Origin: Gluconacetobacter entanii
Lineage (GTDB): Bacteria; Pseudomonadota; Alphaproteobacteria; Acetobacterales; Acetobacteraceae
Length of the DNA stretch: 64,000 nt
NCBI RefSeq assembly: GCF_003206495.1
Contig: NZ_NKUF01000004.1
Span: 62,001-126,000 of the forward strand
Direction of reading: 5' to 3'
The notes under the pieces were generated by a model that was not told the DNA's origin, ran no database searches, and saw nothing but the letters and a program-made list of their open reading frames with translations. Made by a program: the position numbers and the translations under genes. Below are positions 35,956 to 45,441 of the stretch, piece after piece (position 1 is the first letter of the stretch; each line of letters starts with the position of its first letter).

Positions 35956-38900
35956 TCAGGCCGGGACAGCTTCCGCCAGCGTGTTCAGCGCCCCAAGCAC
36001 CTTGCGGGCCTGCGTGATGCGCTGCGCGTTCGTCATCTCCCGGATGATGGCCAGCTTGTGGTCCGGGCGCAGCCGCACCTTCCCGTCCTTCTGCTGCGCG
36101 ATCCATGTCACCAGTCCCGCCGGGTTGACGAAGCTGTTGTTGCGGAACTGGATCACCATGCCCTTCGGCCCGGCCTCCAGCCGTTCCACGCCCGCAGTAC
36201 GGCACATCCGCTTCAGCGCCACGACATCAAGCAGGTTGCGCACCTCGTCGGGCAATGTGCCGAAGCGGTCGATCAGTTCCGCCTGCATCGCCTCGATTTC
36301 CGCATCGTTGGCAAGGGCCGAAATCCGGCGATACAGCCCCAGCCGCACCGGCAGGTCCGGCACATAGGTGTCGGGGATCAGCACCGGCAGGCCAAGGATG
36401 ATGTTGGGGGTCCAGTCGCGATCCTCCGCCTTGCGGCGGCCCTTTTCATGGCGCAGGTCGGCCACCGCGTCTTCGAGCATCTGCTGGTAAAGCTCGATCC
36501 CGACCTCACGGATATGCCCTGACTGCTCATCGCCGAGCAGGTTGCCGGCCCCGCGCAGGTCAAGGTCGTGCGACGCCAGCGTAAAGCCCGCCCCCAGCGT
36601 ATCAAGCGTCTGCATGACCTCCAGCCGCTTCTGCGCGGCAGCCGACAGGACATGTGTCTGCGGCCATGTCAGGTAGGCATATCCACGCTGCTTGCCGCGC
36701 CCGACGCGCCCGCGCAACTGGTAAAGCTGCCCCAGCCCGAACATGTCGGCGCGATGGATGATGAGCGTATTGACCGCAGGCATGTCCAGCCCGCTTTCGA
36801 CGATGTTGGTGGACAGCAGGATGTCATATTTGCCATCGCTGAATTCGGTCATGACCCGTTCCAGTTCGGTCGGGCTCAGGCGGCCATGCGCCTGCACCAT
36901 CCGGGCATCGGGGACGATTTCATGCAGCCGGGCCGCCATGCGGTCGAGGTCCTCGATACGCGGCACGACGCAGAAGACCTGCCCCCCACGGAACCGCTCG
37001 CGCTGGATGGCCTCGCGGATGACGACGCTGTCGAAGGGCATGATGAAGGTCCGCACCGCCAGGCGGTCGGTTGGCGGGGTTGCGATCAGGCTCATTTCCC
37101 GCACGCCGGTCAGGGCAAGCTGCAGGGTGCGCGGCAGCGGTGTGGCCGACAGCGTCAGGACATGGACATCCTCACGCAGGGCCTTGAGCTTTTCCTTGTG
37201 CGCGACGCCGAAATGCTGCTCCTCGTCAACAATCAGCAGGCCGAGGTCCGCGAATTTGACCGTCTTGGCAAGCAGCGCATGCGTGCCGATCACGATATTG
37301 ACCGTGCCATCGGCCAGCCCCTTGCGCACGGCGGTGGCTTCCTTGCCCGTGACCATGCGTGACAGTTGCGCCACCTTGATCGGCAGGTCCGAGAAACGGG
37401 CGGCGAACGTGCGGTAATGCTGCCGCGCCAGCAGCGTGGTCGGCACGACGACGGCCACCTGCCCGCCCGACATCGCGGCGACAAAGGCCGCGCGCAGTGC
37501 CACTTCGGTCTTGCCAAACCCGACATCGCCACAGACAAGCCGGTCCATCGGGCGGCCCGATGCCATGTCGTCCAGGACGTCGGCAATGGCGCGGGACTGG
37601 TCCTCGGTCTCCACAAAGGGGAAGCGGGCGCAGAATTCGTCCCACAATCCCTCGGCCGGCGTCAGGGCCGGGGCTTCACGCAGTGCGCGCGCCGCCGCCG
37701 TGCGGATCAGTTCCCCCGCCATGTCGCGGATGCGCTGCTTCATCTTCGCCTTGCGCGACTGCCACGACACACCGCCAAGCTTGTCCAGCGCCACGCCCGT
37801 CTGTTCCGAGCCGAAGCGGCTGAGCAGTTCGATGTTCTCGACCGGCAGGAACAGCTTTTCGTTGCCGTCATAGATCAGGCGCAGGCAGTCATGCGGCGCG
37901 CTGCCGACGCCGATCGTCTCCAGCCCGTCATAGCGGCCAATGCCGTAATCCTGATGCACGACGAGGTCGCCTTCCGCGATTTCCGACGCCTCGGCAATGA
38001 ACTGGTCGGCCTTCTTGCGGCGGCGCGGCGGGCGCGAGATCCGCTCACCCAGCAGATCCTGTTCGGACACGAAGGCCATGTCGTCGGCCACGAATCCGCG
38101 TTCCAGCCCCAGCGTCAGAAGCCCGATCGTGCCGGCCTTCATGCGCGCGGCCTCGTGCCATGTCGTGTATGACTGCACCGGCAGGTGGTATTCCCGCAAC
38201 AACACGCCCAGCCGTTCGGCCGAGCCACGGCTCCATGCCGTGACATAGGTGCGCCGTCCCGTCTGCGCCCATTCGTTCATGCGCGCGGCCAGCATGGGGA
38301 AGACGTTTTCGCGCATGCCGTCGGTCGCGGTGCGCGCGAACATCTGCCCCGGTCTGCCACCCGCATCAATCCCCGACGCGCCATCGGGCTGCGCAAAGGG
38401 CATGAACACCACCGCCGGGTGTCCAGCCAGCATGGCCTCCCACCCCTTGCGGTCGAGATACATCAGGTGGGACGGAAGCGCGCGGTAGGGCACCTCCCCC
38501 TCACGGGTCGGCTGGCGTCGGGCCTCGAAATGGTCCGCGATCATTTCCAGCCGCGCGGTGAACGCTTCCTCCGCCTGCTGCGCCAGTGAAATCGACACGC
38601 CGGGCAGGTAATCGATCAGGGTTTCCATATGTTCATGGAACAGCGGCAGCCAGTGCTCCATCCCCGCATGCCGCCGCCCGGCGGAGACATGCTGGTACAT
38701 CGGATCCTCCGCTGCGGCCTGGCCGAACAGGTCGCGCCAGCCGGTGCGAAAGCGTGAAATGCTGTCGGCATCAAGGCTGAAATCCGCCACCGGCCGCATG
38801 ACCAGCGCGTCCCTGCGGCCTGTCGAACGCTGGGTCGCGGGGTCGAAGCCGCGGATGTTTTCCACCTCGTCCCCGAACAGGTCGAGGCGCACAGGTTCGG

Positions 38901-39429
38901 CCTCGCCTGCCGGGAAGATGTCGAAAATCCCGCCGCGCGTCGCGAATTCGCCCGGTTCCATCACCGTGTCGGTGCGGTTGTAGCCGTTTGCGACCAGAAG
39001 TTCGATCAGGAATTCCTGGTCCAGTGCCTCGCCCGTGGCGATGTTGAGCGACTGCCCCTCGAACGCGCGACGCGGGGCCACGCGCTGGATCAGGCCATTG
39101 ACCGTGGTCAGCACGATGCGCGGGCGCTTCGGCTTTTCCAGCAGGCAGGTCAGGGTCGCGACCCGTTCGGCCACGATGGCCGGGTTGGGCGAAACCCGGT
39201 CATAGGGCAGGCAGTCCCACGCCGGAAAGCGCAGGATTTCCGCCTGCGGGGCAATAAAGGCGAGCTGTTCGCCAATCCGCGCCATTTCCGCGTCGTCGCG
39301 CGCCACATGCAGCAGGGGGCCATCATGTTCGGACAGGCGACGGGCGAGGAGAAACGCGTCATATCCCTCCGGCACGCCCCAGATCTGGGTCAGGCCGGAT
39401 GTCTGTCGCGTGGCGCGGATTTCGTTCAT
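35956..39429 (-). CDS. mfd: Transcription-repair coupling factor Mfd
   Basis: A 1157-residue superfamily 2 DNA translocase that removes RNA polymerase stalled at lesions and recruits UvrA. The N-terminal UvrB-like module (with DCLPYDRVSPNP and RGGIFDIFPAGE) is followed by the RNA polymerase interaction domain (GDLVVHQDYGIGRY), a RecG-like helicase core with Walker A GDVGFGKTE near residue 635 and DEEQHFG near 735, and the C-terminal TRCF domain. Length is normal. The start overlaps the sdhE stop (AATGA) with GAGG upstream. Confidence 0.97.
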   Translation of the reverse strand: MNEIRATRQTSGLTQIWGVPEGYDAFLLARRLSEHDGPLLHVARDDAEMARIGEQLAFIAPQAEILRFPAWDCLPYDRVSPNPAIVAERVATLTCLLEKPKRPRIVLTTVNGLIQRVAPRRAFEGQSLNIATGEALDQEFLIELLVANGYNRTDTVMEPGEFATRGGIFDIFPAGEAEPVRLDLFGDEVENIRGFDPATQRSTGRRDALVMRPVADFSLDADSISRFRTGWRDLFGQAAAEDPMYQHVSAGRRHAGMEHWLPLFHEHMETLIDYLPGVSISLAQQAEEAFTARLEMIADHFEARRQPTREGEVPYRALPSHLMYLDRKGWEAMLAGHPAVVFMPFAQPDGASGIDAGGRPGQMFARTATDGMRENVFPMLAARMNEWAQTGRRTYVTAWSRGSAERLGVLLREYHLPVQSYTTWHEAARMKAGTIGLLTLGLERGFVADDMAFVSEQDLLGERISRPPRRRKKADQFIAEASEIAEGDLVVHQDYGIGRYDGLETIGVGSAPHDCLRLIYDGNEKLFLPVENIELLSRFGSEQTGVALDKLGGVSWQSRKAKMKQRIRDMAGELIRTAAARALREAPALTPAEGLWDEFCARFPFVETEDQSRAIADVLDDMASGRPMDRLVCGDVGFGKTEVALRAAFVAAMSGGQVAVVVPTTLLARQHYRTFAARFSDLPIKVAQLSRMVTGKEATAVRKGLADGTVNIVIGTHALLAKTVKFADLGLLIVDEEQHFGVAHKEKLKALREDVHVLTLSATPLPRTLQLALTGVREMSLIATPPTDRLAVRTFIMPFDSVVIREAIQRERFRGGQVFCVVPRIEDLDRMAARLHEIVPDARMVQAHGRLSPTELERVMTEFSDGKYDILLSTNIVESGLDMPAVNTLIIHRADMFGLGQLYQLRGRVGRGKQRGYAYLTWPQTHVLSAAAQKRLEVMQTLDTLGAGFTLASHDLDLRGAGNLLGDEQSGHIREVGIELYQQMLEDAVADLRHEKGRRKAEDRDWTPNIILGLPVLIPDTYVPDLPVRLGLYRRISALANDAEIEAMQAELIDRFGTLPDEVRNLLDVVALKRMCRTAGVERLEAGPKGMVIQFRNNSFVNPAGLVTWIAQQKDGKVRLRPDHKLAIIREMTNAQRITQARKVLGALNTLAEAVPA

Positions 39430-39737
39430 TTGGGGCCTCGGATCGCGGCCAGACGCTCCGGGTCGTTGGCGTCGGCAAGGATGGCGCGCATCATGGGGGT
39501 ATCGACTTCCGCCGGGATCGGGCGACGTCCACTCAGCCAGTCGGCAAGGTCGGCATCAGGCAGGTCCATCACTTCCTCCAGCGCGTCGAGTTCCGCCTCG
39601 CTCATGCCCTCAAGGCGCGGGGCGACAAATCCCCCGATCAGCACATCGGTTTCGTGTGTGCCACGGTGCATCGCGCGGTAATAGATACGCCGCCGGCGTG
39701 CATCAAGGCGCGACAGGTCAGGATTATTGGCTTGCAT
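39426..39737 (-). CDS. sdhE: FAD assembly factor SdhE
   Basis: A 103-residue protein of the SdhE (DUF339) family that helps attach FAD covalently to the flavoprotein subunit of succinate dehydrogenase. RRRIYYRAMHRGTHETD carries the family's RGxxE motif, and ALEEVMDLPDADLADWLSG completes the small helical bundle. It overlaps mfd by four bases and is divergent from recG. Confidence 0.93.
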   Translation of the reverse strand: MQANNPDLSRLDARRRRIYYRAMHRGTHETDVLIGGFVAPRLEGMSEAELDALEEVMDLPDADLADWLSGRRPIPAEVDTPMMRAILADANDPERLAAIRGPK

Positions 39738-39842
39738 TGCGTTCCACCCCGTTATGGTTGCGTTTTGTTCTGTAACGCATTTGTCCTATAGCCGTCCCCG
39801 GGCTGTCTGTCAGCCCGGACGACCTGCATGCCAACCTGCCGG

Positions 39843-41978
39843 ATGAACAGCCGCGTGTCACCCTGCCCCCCTGCCCCGCCCGCCACCGATACCCCGCTTC
39901 TGGCCCCGTTGCTGGCCAGTGTGGGAACCCTGCCGGGCATCGGCCCGTCGGTCGAACGCCTGATCGCGCGCGCCGCGCGGGGCGACCGTGTGATCGACCT
40001 GCTGTTTCACCTGCCCGATGGTCTGGTGGACCGGCGTTACCGCCCGCAGCTTGCCGTGGCGGAGGCAGGGCGCGTGTGCACGTTCCATGGGCATGTGGTA
40101 CGGATCATCGCGCCCGAAAGCAGCCGGGGGCGCAAGCCGTGGCGTATTGTCGTCAGTGACGGGACGGGCCAGGCGGAACTGGTCTTCTTCTCCCCCTATC
40201 AGGCGCAGAGGCTGCGGATGGACATGCAGATATGCGTCTCGGGCATGCTGGAGCGTTTTGGCGACCGGCTGAGCATGCCGCATCCGGATTACCTGGTTCC
40301 CGCCGACCAGGGGATTATGATTCCCCTGCTCGATCCGGTCTGGCCGCTGACAGGGGGGCTGTTTCCGCGCCACCTGCGCACCGCGCTGCAGGGCGCGTTC
40401 GCCCGCTTCCCCGCGCTGCCGGAATGGCTGGATCCCGAAATGGTGCGCAAGCGCAAATGGCCGACGTTCGAGCAGGCCCTGCGTGTCCTGCACCGTCCGT
40501 CGGATTTTCCCGACCTGATGGAGGGCGACCGCTATACCGCCGCAAGTGAACGTGCACGCGCGCGCCTGTCCTATGACGAACTGCTGGCGATGCAGATCGC
40601 CATGGCCCGTGCGCGCATCGACAACCGGGACCGGCCCGGCCGTTCCATCGTCGGCACCGGTGCCCTGCGCGCGGTCGCCCTGTCGCGCTTCGGCCATGAA
40701 CCGACCACGGCGCAGACCCGGGTGCTGGAGGAAATCGGGCAGGACCTGCGTGCGCCGCATCGCATGACACGGCTGCTGCAGGGCGATGTCGGGGCGGGCA
40801 AGACGCTGGTGGCGCTGATGGCGATGCTCAGCGCGGTGGAGGCCGGGCATCAGGCGGCACTGATGGCGCCGACCGAAATCCTTGCGCGCCAGCATCTGGC
40901 GACCTTCGAGAAACTCTCCCCCGTGCCGGTGGCGTTCCTCAGCGGCTCCGTCAAGGGACGGGCGCGCAGGCAGGCGCTGGAGGCCATCCGCACCGGGGCG
41001 GCGCCGCTTGTTGTCGGGACGCATGCGCTGTTTCAGGACAAGGTGGAGTTCGCCGACCTCGCACTGGTCGTCATTGACGAGCAGCATCGCTTTGGCGTGG
41101 CGCAGCGCATGATGCTGGGCGAAAAGGGCGACCGGACCGATGTGCTGGTCATGACGGCAACCCCCATCCCGCGCACGCTGCTGCTGACGCAGTGGGGGGA
41201 CATGCAGGTCAGCCGCCTTGACGTAAAACCGGCGGGGCGCAAGCCCATCCGCACCTCGCTGCACGCGCTGTCGGCCATGCCCGAACTGGTGGCCGCCCTG
41301 CGCCGGGCGCTGGCGCGGGGCGCGCAGGTCTTCTGGGTCTGCCCGCTGGTATCGGAGAGCGAGGCGCTCGACATCGCGGCGGCGGAGGCGCGCCACGCGA
41401 TGCTGCGGGAATATTTTGGCGACCTTGTCGGCCTTGCCCATGGGCAGCAGGACATCGCCGTGCGCGAAGACTCGATCCGCGACTTTGCCGAAGGGAAGAC
41501 GCGCATCCTCGTCGCCACCACGGTGATCGAGGTCGGCGTGGATATCCCGTCGGCCACGGTCATGATGATCGAACATGCCGAGCGTTTCGGCCTGGCGCAG
41601 TTGCACCAGTTGCGTGGCCGGGTGGGACGCGGGCAGGCGGAATCGTTCTGCCTGCTGCTGCATGACAGCCAGTTGGGGCAGACGGCGCGGCGGCGCCTGG
41701 CGCTGCTGCGTGATACGGAGGACGGGTTCGTCATCGCGGACGAGGATTTCCGCATCCGTGGCGGCGGCGACCTTGCGGGTCACCGGCAGTCGGGAATGCC
41801 GGATTTCCGCATGGCGGCGGGCGTGCATATCGAACAGTTGCTGCGCGCCGCGGCACAGGACGCCCAGCGTGTGGTCGAGGATGCGTCCGCGGGCGTGCGC
41901 AGGCGGACCGCGGCGATTGTTCTCCTGCTTGAACTGTTTTCGCGCACCGATGCGCAGCGGATCATGAAGGCGGGGTAA
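39843..41978 (+). CDS. recG: ATP-dependent DNA helicase RecG
   Basis: Remodels stalled replication forks and branched recombination intermediates. About 711 residues. The N-terminal wedge domain has the OB-fold block VCTFHGHVV and RIVVSDGTGQAELVFF, followed by Walker A GDVGAGKTL, the DEQHRFGVAQR helicase motif, TATPIPRTL, and the C-terminal HQLRGRVGRG and RGGGDLAGHRQSG. ATG at 39843 is chosen; one at 39828 is five codons upstream. Its 3' end overlaps the convergent TetR gene by 17 bases. A neighbour of sdhE-mfd, as in many Alphaproteobacteria. Confidence 0.96.
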   Translation: MNSRVSPCPPAPPATDTPLLAPLLASVGTLPGIGPSVERLIARAARGDRVIDLLFHLPDGLVDRRYRPQLAVAEAGRVCTFHGHVVRIIAPESSRGRKPWRIVVSDGTGQAELVFFSPYQAQRLRMDMQICVSGMLERFGDRLSMPHPDYLVPADQGIMIPLLDPVWPLTGGLFPRHLRTALQGAFARFPALPEWLDPEMVRKRKWPTFEQALRVLHRPSDFPDLMEGDRYTAASERARARLSYDELLAMQIAMARARIDNRDRPGRSIVGTGALRAVALSRFGHEPTTAQTRVLEEIGQDLRAPHRMTRLLQGDVGAGKTLVALMAMLSAVEAGHQAALMAPTEILARQHLATFEKLSPVPVAFLSGSVKGRARRQALEAIRTGAAPLVVGTHALFQDKVEFADLALVVIDEQHRFGVAQRMMLGEKGDRTDVLVMTATPIPRTLLLTQWGDMQVSRLDVKPAGRKPIRTSLHALSAMPELVAALRRALARGAQVFWVCPLVSESEALDIAAAEARHAMLREYFGDLVGLAHGQQDIAVREDSIRDFAEGKTRILVATTVIEVGVDIPSATVMMIEHAERFGLAQLHQLRGRVGRGQAESFCLLLHDSQLGQTARRRLALLRDTEDGFVIADEDFRIRGGGDLAGHRQSGMPDFRMAAGVHIEQLLRAAAQDAQRVVEDASAGVRRRTAAIVLLLELFSRTDAQRIMKAG

Positions 41979-42654
41979 AGGCCGGCGTATAGTCCTTCAG
42001 GCCACATTCGGCCTCGACCATTTCAAGGAAGATTTCCGAAAACAGGCTCATCGGCCTGACCGAGCGTTCAAGGCGCGCGCGCAGCACCGCCCCTTCCCAC
42101 CCGATCCAGAAAAACTCGGCCCAGCGCTGGCAGATATGGCCATAGGCGGGCGATGGCGTGTCGAACGCGGCCATCAGGCAGGTGGCGACCCGGCGTTCCC
42201 ACCCCGCAAGAACGTCGCGCAGTTCCTGGTGGAACGAAGCCGGCAGGATGGCAAGTTCCTGCCCCAGATTCCCGATCAGGCACCCGCGCGTGTAGTCGAA
42301 GCGTATGATCCCCGTCTTTGCGTCTTCCACGAAATGGCGCAGGCGCTGCAGTGGGGGATAGGAGTCATCCGTCAGCCAGCGGTCGAGCTTCGCATTGAAA
42401 TAACGCGCGTAGCTCTTGATGACCGCGCTGCCGAAATCTTCCTTGTTTTCAAAGTAGTGATAGAACGATCCCTTGGCTACCCCCGCCGCGCGCAGGATGT
42501 CGTCAAGCCCGCTTGCGCCAAACCCCTTTTCGGTCAGCGCGACGATCCCCGCCTGGATCAGTTGATGGCGGATGTTCTGCTGTTCGGAGACGTCCTTGGG
42601 GGGGCGTCCACGTCCGCGCGCTTTGGGGGACTTCGGTGATACGTTCGGGTTCAT
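41962..42654 (-). CDS. TetR/AcrR family transcriptional regulator
   Basis: A 230-residue regulator. After a basic N-terminal stretch (KARGRGRPPK), the DNA-binding domain spans about 22-80, with ALTEKGFGASGLDDILRAAGVAKGSFYHYFENKEDF, the usual TetR helix-turn-helix. The C-terminal ligand domain contains GCLIGNLGQELA, common in the AcuR/NemR-like branch that senses small electrophiles or acrylate; the ligand is unknown. The ATG at 42654 is preferred; the frame upstream to 42864 does not look native. No obvious target gene is adjacent, apart from the cold-shock gene across a 449-base gap. Confidence 0.9.
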   Translation of the reverse strand: MNPNVSPKSPKARGRGRPPKDVSEQQNIRHQLIQAGIVALTEKGFGASGLDDILRAAGVAKGSFYHYFENKEDFGSAVIKSYARYFNAKLDRWLTDDSYPPLQRLRHFVEDAKTGIIRFDYTRGCLIGNLGQELAILPASFHQELRDVLAGWERRVATCLMAAFDTPSPAYGHICQRWAEFFWIGWEGAVLRARLERSVRPMSLFSEIFLEMVEAECGLKDYTPAFTPPS

Positions 42655-43103
42655 GTCAGATATATCCCCCACTTTTACGCAATCGGCAATGTTGCGCTGC
42701 GGTTGTGGCCAGCGGGCATGCGTCAGGGACATGCCCTGTGGCGTGCTTATCCCCTGGCTGCTGGTAACGTGGGATATGCCCGCATGGTGGCAGCGGACCG
42801 GGACGGGGGTGGAAAAACGGCCCCGCACTGGCCCGCGGCCGCCGGCCAGCGCCCCGTTGGTCACAAAAATGTTTGAACGTGCAAAATGCTGTGGAATCCC
42901 GTCACAGGAATATGCTTTAGATATTGGTGATACCGATGCGATTCATGCTAGGGTCAAAGACAGGACGGAGAAATGTTTCCCGGCGGCCCGCCTGACCCGC
43001 GGTAATGCCAGACAGGCAAAACTCTATTCTGCGAACAAAGCGTTTCCATATCGGCGGCTTCCCGTGACCGGGACCCGCCACCTAGACCTCGGGATTACGA
43101 CCG
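42655..43103. other. Long intergenic region ahead of the cold-shock gene
   Basis: No supported gene in 449 bases between the divergent TetR regulator and the cold-shock protein. It must hold both promoters. Cold-shock genes often have long 5' leaders that act as RNA thermosensors, and TTGGTG followed by TGCTAG around 42935-42960 could be a promoter that leaves a leader of more than 130 bases. This is inference. Confidence 0.45.
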
Positions 43104-43769
43104 TTGAGAAGTAACAGGACCGACCGCAGCTCCCGCTCCCCGCGCCGCGGCGGATTTGACGATGATTTCATGTCGGCGCCGTCATTCAATGACCGTGCCA
43201 GCGCTCCCCGTCGCCCCTTTGCCGGCAGCGGAGGTCCGCAGATCGTCGCATCCGGGCCGGAGATTGGCGCCACTGTCAAGTGGTTCAATAGCGAAAAGGG
43301 ATTCGGCTTTGTCGAACTGTCGGATGGATCGGGTGACGTGTTCCTGCATGCAAATGCACTGAACCCCACCGGTTTCGAGACGGTTTCCCCCGGCAGCACG
43401 CTGGTCGTGCGCATCGGTCAGGGCCCGAAGGGCCGTCAGGTCGCCGCCGTGGTGTCCGTTGACGAAAGCACCGCGCAGCCGGAACGCCCCCGTGGCTTTG
43501 GCGCGCCGCGTGCCGGCGGGTTCTCCCGCTCCGGTCGCCCCGCCCCCGACCTGTCGCAGGCGCAGGACATGCGTGGCGTCGTGAAGTGGTACAACGCCAC
43601 GAAGGGCTTTGGCTTCATCACGCCGGAAAGCGGTGGCAAGGACATCTTTGTGCACGCCTCCGCGCTGGAGCGTTCGGGCCTGACCAGCCTGTCCGAAGGC
43701 CAGACGGCCAACGTGCAGGTGGTCGAGGGCCAGAAGGGTCCCGAAGCCGCTGCCATCAGCGTTGACTGA
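43104..43769 (+). CDS. Cold-shock protein with two cold-shock domains
   Basis: A 221-residue protein with a basic Arg/Ser-rich N-terminal arm (about 1-50) and two cold-shock domains. Domain one has RNP1 KGFGFV at 65-70 and RNP2 DVFLH at 78-82. Domain two has KGFGFI at 167-172 and DIFVH. A linker rich in Arg, Gly and Pro joins them. Double-domain CspA-like proteins are common in Alphaproteobacteria and probably bind RNA or single-stranded DNA. The start is a TTG at 43104, as a TAG lies seven codons upstream. An ATG at 43170 is the alternative and would remove much of the basic arm. Confidence 0.88.
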   Translation: MRSNRTDRSSRSPRRGGFDDDFMSAPSFNDRASAPRRPFAGSGGPQIVASGPEIGATVKWFNSEKGFGFVELSDGSGDVFLHANALNPTGFETVSPGSTLVVRIGQGPKGRQVAAVVSVDESTAQPERPRGFGAPRAGGFSRSGRPAPDLSQAQDMRGVVKWYNATKGFGFITPESGGKDIFVHASALERSGLTSLSEGQTANVQVVEGQKGPEAAAISVD

Positions 43770-43814
43770 TTATCGGATGGCATGATGGAGACATCATGCC
43801 GCCTGATCTTCATG

Positions 43815-43852
43815 AAAACAGGGCGCTCCCTATGGGGACGCCCTGTTTTTTT
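43815..43852 (+). terminator. Rho-independent terminator after the cold-shock gene
   Basis: AAAACAGGGCG (43815-43825) pairs with CGCCCTGTTTT, with more pairs inside, and is followed by a run of T on the plus strand. Because the left arm starts with A residues, it can also end transcripts of the convergent smpB. Confidence 0.88.
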
Positions 43853-43882
43853 ATGCGCAGGCCATGGTGGTGGGGAAGGAAA

Positions 43883-44380
43883 TCAGTCTTCCCGCCCCTT
43901 GTTGCGCATCAGGCGCGCCTTGTCGCGCTGCCAGTCGCGTTCGGCGATGGCATGCCGCTTGTCGGCTTTCTTGCGCCCTTCCCCGATCCCCAGCGTCAGC
44001 TTGGCAAGGCCACGGCTGTTGAAATGGATGTCGAGCGGCACAAGGGTCACGCCATTGCGCGCACTTTCGCCCAGCAGGCGGTCGATCTGCTTGTCATGCA
44101 GCAGAAGCTTGCGCGGGGCGCGCGGTTCAAAGCGGGACAGAACCCCGCCCTGATATTCGGGGATATAACTGTTGAACAGCCACAGTTCCCCATCGCGTTC
44201 GGCGGCGTAGGCCTCGGTAATGGTGGCGCGTCCCATCCGCAGGCTCTTGACCTCCGGCCCTTTCAGGACCAGTCCGGCCTCAAGCGTTTCAAGAATGGTG
44301 TAGTTGAAGCGGCCCTTGCGGTTCTGCGCGGCGATGCCCGTGGAAATCATCCCGCTGCCGTTTTTCTGTTTTGCTGCCAT
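43883..44380 (-). CDS. smpB: SsrA-binding protein SmpB
   Basis: A 165-residue RNA-binding protein that delivers tmRNA to stalled ribosomes. AAQNRKGRFNYTILETLEAG, the GPEVKSLR block, FNSYIPEY and the basic tail with RDWQRDKARLMR are standard SmpB features. The ATG at 44380 follows the dapA stop by four bases. The tmRNA gene ssrA is not seen in this window. Confidence 0.96.
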   Translation of the reverse strand: MAAKQKNGSGMISTGIAAQNRKGRFNYTILETLEAGLVLKGPEVKSLRMGRATITEAYAAERDGELWLFNSYIPEYQGGVLSRFEPRAPRKLLLHDKQIDRLLGESARNGVTLVPLDIHFNSRGLAKLTLGIGEGRKKADKRHAIAERDWQRDKARLMRNKGRED

Positions 44381-44384
44381 GGGT

Positions 44385-45263
44385 TCAGTCCAGCAGGCCT
44401 GCGGCGGACATGGCATCCTTCACGCGCGTGCGGTACGCATCGCTCAGCGGGGCGAGCGGCAGGCGGCAGGTTTCCCCCATCAGTCCGAGCACGCTTGCGG
44501 CGAACTTGACCGGGACAGGGTTGCTTTCGCAGAACAGGGCGTCATGCAGCGGGAACAGCCGGTCATGCCGCTCCATCGCGTCCATCACGCGCCCGTCGTT
44601 CCACGCTGCCTGGATTTCGGCGCACTGGGTCGGTGCGACGTTCGAGGTCACGCTGATGCAGCCATCACCACCGGAGGCAAGGAACGCCACCGCCGTACCG
44701 TCTTCGCCAGAAAGCTGGTTGAACGGCTTGCCGACCGTCTGGCGTGTCTGGAGCGGACGCAGCAGGTTGGCCGTCGCATCCTTCACGCCAATGATGTTGG
44801 GATGCTTCGCCAGTCGCGCCATGGTTTCGACGGAAATGTCGATCACCGAACGTCCGGGGATATTGTACAGGATGACCGGGATCGAGATGGCGTCGGCAAC
44901 CGCCATGAAATGGCGGTAGACCCCTTCCTGCGTTGGCTTGTTGTAGTACGGCGTAACCACCAGCACGGCAGCGGCGCCCGCGGATTGCGCCTGCTGGGCC
45001 ATCTTGATGGCTTCGGCCGTGCTGTTGGACCCGGCACCGGCCAGGACGGGCACGCGGCCATTGGCTGTCTTGATGGTGAATTCGACCACCTGCGCATGTT
45101 CATCGTGCGACAGCGTCGGGCTTTCCCCCGTGGTGCCCACGGGCACCAGCGCGGAGGTTCCCTGCTGGATCTGCCAGTCGATGAAACGCCCCATGGAGGA
45201 CAGGTCAAGTGACCCGTCCTGGTTCATCGGCGTAATCAGGGCGGTAATGGAACCCTTGAACAT
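44385..45263 (-). CDS. dapA: 4-hydroxy-tetrahydrodipicolinate synthase
   Basis: Condenses pyruvate with aspartate semialdehyde, the committed step to diaminopimelate and lysine. It has 292 residues. The N-terminus MFKGSITALITPM, the GTTGESPTL motif, TPYYNKP with the catalytic Tyr near 133, and the Schiff-base Lys161 in GVKDATANL are all present. The ATG at 45263 is preferred to a GTG four codons upstream. It is followed by smpB. LysC at 15.6 kb is the first enzyme of the same pathway. Confidence 0.96.
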   Translation of the reverse strand: MFKGSITALITPMNQDGSLDLSSMGRFIDWQIQQGTSALVPVGTTGESPTLSHDEHAQVVEFTIKTANGRVPVLAGAGSNSTAEAIKMAQQAQSAGAAAVLVVTPYYNKPTQEGVYRHFMAVADAISIPVILYNIPGRSVIDISVETMARLAKHPNIIGVKDATANLLRPLQTRQTVGKPFNQLSGEDGTAVAFLASGGDGCISVTSNVAPTQCAEIQAAWNDGRVMDAMERHDRLFPLHDALFCESNPVPVKFAASVLGLMGETCRLPLAPLSDAYRTRVKDAMSAAGLLD

Positions 45264-45441
45264 GGTTGTTTCCACTTGGTTGGTCAGGTCCTGCCGGCCG
45301 ACGCGGGAGGAGCGGGCCGAAAAGGCAGCAGGCCTGTTTTTGTCTCGGTTTCAGGGACGGGGAACGCGCCCGCCCGCTATGATCCCCTGATATGGGTATG
45401 GGGTGTGCGGATGGCAAAGTTTCCGCATGCGGATCGTTCTG

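Noticed and set aside
39858-41828. 656-codon open frame antisense to recG
   Set aside because: Shadow frame of high-GC coding DNA with Arg/His/Gln-rich translation; recG motifs are intact on the plus strand.
42655-43103. Small RNA gene or 6S-like RNA in the gap before the cold-shock gene
   Set aside because: No long imperfect stem with a central bulge and no clear promoter-terminator pair; only a leader region can be suggested.
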